Positions 4,311 through 5,917 of a stretch of 5,917 nt of DNA are shown here, one piece after another (the first letter of the stretch is position 1; every line of letters begins with the position of its first letter). Made by a program: the position numbers and the translations under genes. The stretch lies in assembly GCA_020846815.1 (NCBI GenBank), contig JADLDF010000323.1, forward strand, positions 1-5,917, given 5' to 3'. The notes beneath the pieces were generated by a model. That model saw nothing but the letters and a program-made list of their open reading frames with translations. It searched no databases and had not been told where the DNA came from. This DNA is from Gammaproteobacteria bacterium (GTDB lineage Bacteria > Pseudomonadota > Gammaproteobacteria > Steroidobacterales > Steroidobacteraceae).

Positions 4311-5917
4311 ATGATCCGCGCCCTCGTGATCCTCGCCCTGATCGGCGCCGCGGCCTGGGCCGTGACGCAGCCCGGCGGCGTCATCGCACTGCTGTTCGTC
4401 GCGGCCGTGCTCTACCTCGCCTACCGGCGGCTGAGCCTGCTCGCCTACACCGCGACCTTCTTCATGCTGCTCGCCGCCTATACCGTCTTCGGCGCACCAG
4501 CCGGCGTCTGGAAGGGCTTCCTCTGGCTGATGTTCGCGGGCCTCGCCTTCCTCAACATCCGCCCGCTCCGCAAGGCGCTGATCAGCCGCCCGTTCATGAA
4601 AGCCTACCGCCGCCTGCTGCCGACCATGTCGCAGACCGAGCGCGAGGCCCTCGAAGCCGGCACCGTCTGGTGGGACGGCGAGCTGTTCACCGGCAAGCCC
4701 GACTGGTCGAAGCTGCTGTCGGCGAAGGCGCCGCGCCTCACCGCCGAGGAACAGGCCTTCCTCGACGGCCCCTGCGAACAGCTCTGCCGGATGATCGACG
4801 ACTTCGACATCACGCACCGCCGCGGCGACCTGCCCAGAGAAGTCTGGGACTTCCTGAAGTCGAAGGGCTTCTTCGCGATGATCATCCAGAAGAAGTACGG
4901 CGGCCTCGAGTTCTCCGCCTACGCGCACTCCTGCGTGCTGACCAAGCTCGCCGGCCGCAGCGCCACCGTCTCCTCCACCGTCGCCGTACCGAACTCGCTC
5001 GGCCCCGCCGAGCTGCTGCAGCACTACGGCACCGAGGAGCAGAAGGACCATTACCTGCCACGCCTCGCACGCGGCGAGGAGGTCCCCTGCTTCGCGCTCA
5101 CCGGCCCGCGCGCCGGCTCCGATGCTGCCTCGCTGCCCGACACCGGCGTCGTCTGCAAGGGCCAGTGGCAGGGTCGCGAGATCACCGGCGTGCGCCTGAA
5201 CTTCAACAAGCGCTACATCACGCTCGCACCCGTCGCCACGGTGATCGGCCTCGCGTTCCGCATGTTCGATCCCGACGGGCTGCTCGGCGAGCGAGTCGAC
5301 CTCGGCATCACCTGCGCGCTGATTCCGCGCGACACCGCCGGCGTCGGCATCGGCCGCCGCCACTTCCCGCTGAACGTGCCGTTCCAGAACGGGCCCATCC
5401 AGGGCAAGGACGTGTTCGTGCCGCTCGACTTCATCATCGGTGGTCCGGAGATGATCGGTCAGGGCTGGCGCATGCTGGTCGAGCAGCTCTCGGTCGGCCG
5501 CTGCATCTCGCTGCCCTCGAACGGCACGGGCGGCGCCAAGGCCGCGGTGTTCGCCACCGGCGCGTACGCGCGCATCCGCCGCCAGTTCAACATGCCGGTC
5601 GGCAAGTTCGAGGGCGTCGAGAGCGTGATCGCGCGCATGGTCGGCCTCACCTACACCATGGACGCGGCGCGCTCGGTCACCGCCGGCGCGATCGACGGCG
5701 GCGAGAAGCCCTCCGTGCCTTCGGCGATGCTCAAGTATCACGTCACCGAGATGAGTCGCGTCGTCGCCAACGACGCGATGGACGTGCAGGGCGGCAAGGG
5801 CATCTGCCTGGGGCCCCGCAACTACCTCGGCCGCGGCTACCAGGCCGTGCCGGTCGCGATCACCGTCGAGGGCGCGAACATCCTGACGCGCAGCCTCATC
5901 ATCTTCGGCCAGGGCGC
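4311..5917 (+). CDS. fadE: Membrane-associated acyl-CoA dehydrogenase FadE, 3' end beyond window
   Basis: FAD-dependent enzyme for the first step of fatty-acid beta-oxidation, converting acyl-CoA to trans-2-enoyl-CoA. The window holds 535 complete codons with no stop; E. coli FadE has about 814 residues, so roughly 280 residues are missing, including the C-terminal FadE-specific domain (DUF1974). Residues 1-83 are hydrophobic with about four possible membrane segments (4-18, 23-38, 43-60, 66-83). FadE-type signatures follow: [16 protein letters not shown] (from about 118), [50 protein letters not shown] (263-272), [28 protein letters not shown] and [12 protein letters not shown]. By alignment with other acyl-CoA dehydrogenases, E520 in VEGAN is the likely catalytic base. 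The start is supported by the short conserved hydrophobic N-terminus and a GGGA seven bases upstream, preceded by a promoter candidate. The identification is secure. Confidence 0.96.
   Translation, partial: MIRALVILALIGAAAWAVTQPGGVIALLFVAAVLYLAYRRLSLLAYTATFFMLLAAYTVFGAPAGVWKGFLWLMFAGLAFLNIRPLRKALISRPFMKAYRRLLPTMSQTEREALEAGTVWWDGELFTGKPDWSKLLSAKAPRLTAEEQAFLDGPCEQLCRMIDDFDITHRRGDLPREVWDFLKSKGFFAMIIQKKYGGLEFSAYAHSCVLTKLAGRSATVSSTVAVPNSLGPAELLQHYGTEEQKDHYLPRLARGEEVPCFALTGPRAGSDAASLPDTGVVCKGQWQGREITGVRLNFNKRYITLAPVATVIGLAFRMFDPDGLLGERVDLGITCALIPRDTAGVGIGRRHFPLNVPFQNGPIQGKDVFVPLDFIIGGPEMIGQGWRMLVEQLSVGRCISLPSNGTGGAKAAVFATGAYARIRRQFNMPVGKFEGVESVIARMVGLTYTMDAARSVTAGAIDGGEKPSVPSAMLKYHVTEMSRVVANDAMDVQGGKGICLGPRNYLGRGYQAVPVAITVEGANILTRSLIIFGQG

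Noticed and set aside
3089..4384. Long open minus-strand frame (431 codons) opposite the PEP-CTERM gene
   Set aside because: The translation is Arg/Ala/Gly-rich low-complexity sequence without motifs. The opposite strand has a signal-peptide-like start and a PEP-CTERM tail.
4305..5741. Long open minus-strand frame (478 codons) opposite fadE
   Set aside because: The plus strand carries unmistakable FadE motifs over the whole stretch. The antisense frame is an Ala/Glu/Arg-rich by-product of GC-rich codon bias with no recognisable domain or start signal.

Overview
The window is about 66% GC and looks like an ordinary chromosomal segment of a high-GC proteobacterium. The LDH-like malate dehydrogenase resembles what I remember of Xanthomonas-type sequences, FadE is of the Escherichia coli type, and bfd-bfr is a typical proteobacterial iron pair. 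A PEP-CTERM protein implies an exosortase elsewhere in the genome. A gammaproteobacterium is my best guess and a betaproteobacterium is possible; I cannot name a genus. All five complete reading frames that end in the window (including the broken one) stop with TGA.

Layout from left to right: the 3' part of mdh (1-966, only about five codons missing) ends in a structured 3' region with three hairpins, the last a classic U-tract terminator. Next comes a two-gene iron-storage operon, bfd (1237-1428) and bfr (1475-1954), in which all expected ligands are present. Two strong GC-rich hairpins separate bfr from a convergent minus-strand gene (2061-2780) for a secreted RcnB-family protein with a long disordered Pro/Ala and Arg/Asp linker. 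A divergent intergenic region (2781-3061) holds a TTCAG-N6-TTCAG tandem repeat and a 10-bp inverted repeat. It leads into a PEP-CTERM gene (3062-4072) broken by an in-frame TAG at codon 109. After a hairpin, a promoter-like sequence precedes fadE (4311 to the window end, open), a long membrane-associated acyl-CoA dehydrogenase that runs off the window.

The genes are mostly independent housekeeping units: TCA cycle (mdh), iron storage and release (bfd, bfr), envelope proteins (RcnB-like and PEP-CTERM) and fatty-acid beta-oxidation (fadE). I see no mobile element, CRISPR array, tRNA, rRNA or defence system. The two points most worth a second look are the amber-interrupted PEP-CTERM gene and the tandem repeat upstream of the RcnB-like gene, which resembles a response-regulator site. 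I do not see a convincing new multi-gene system.
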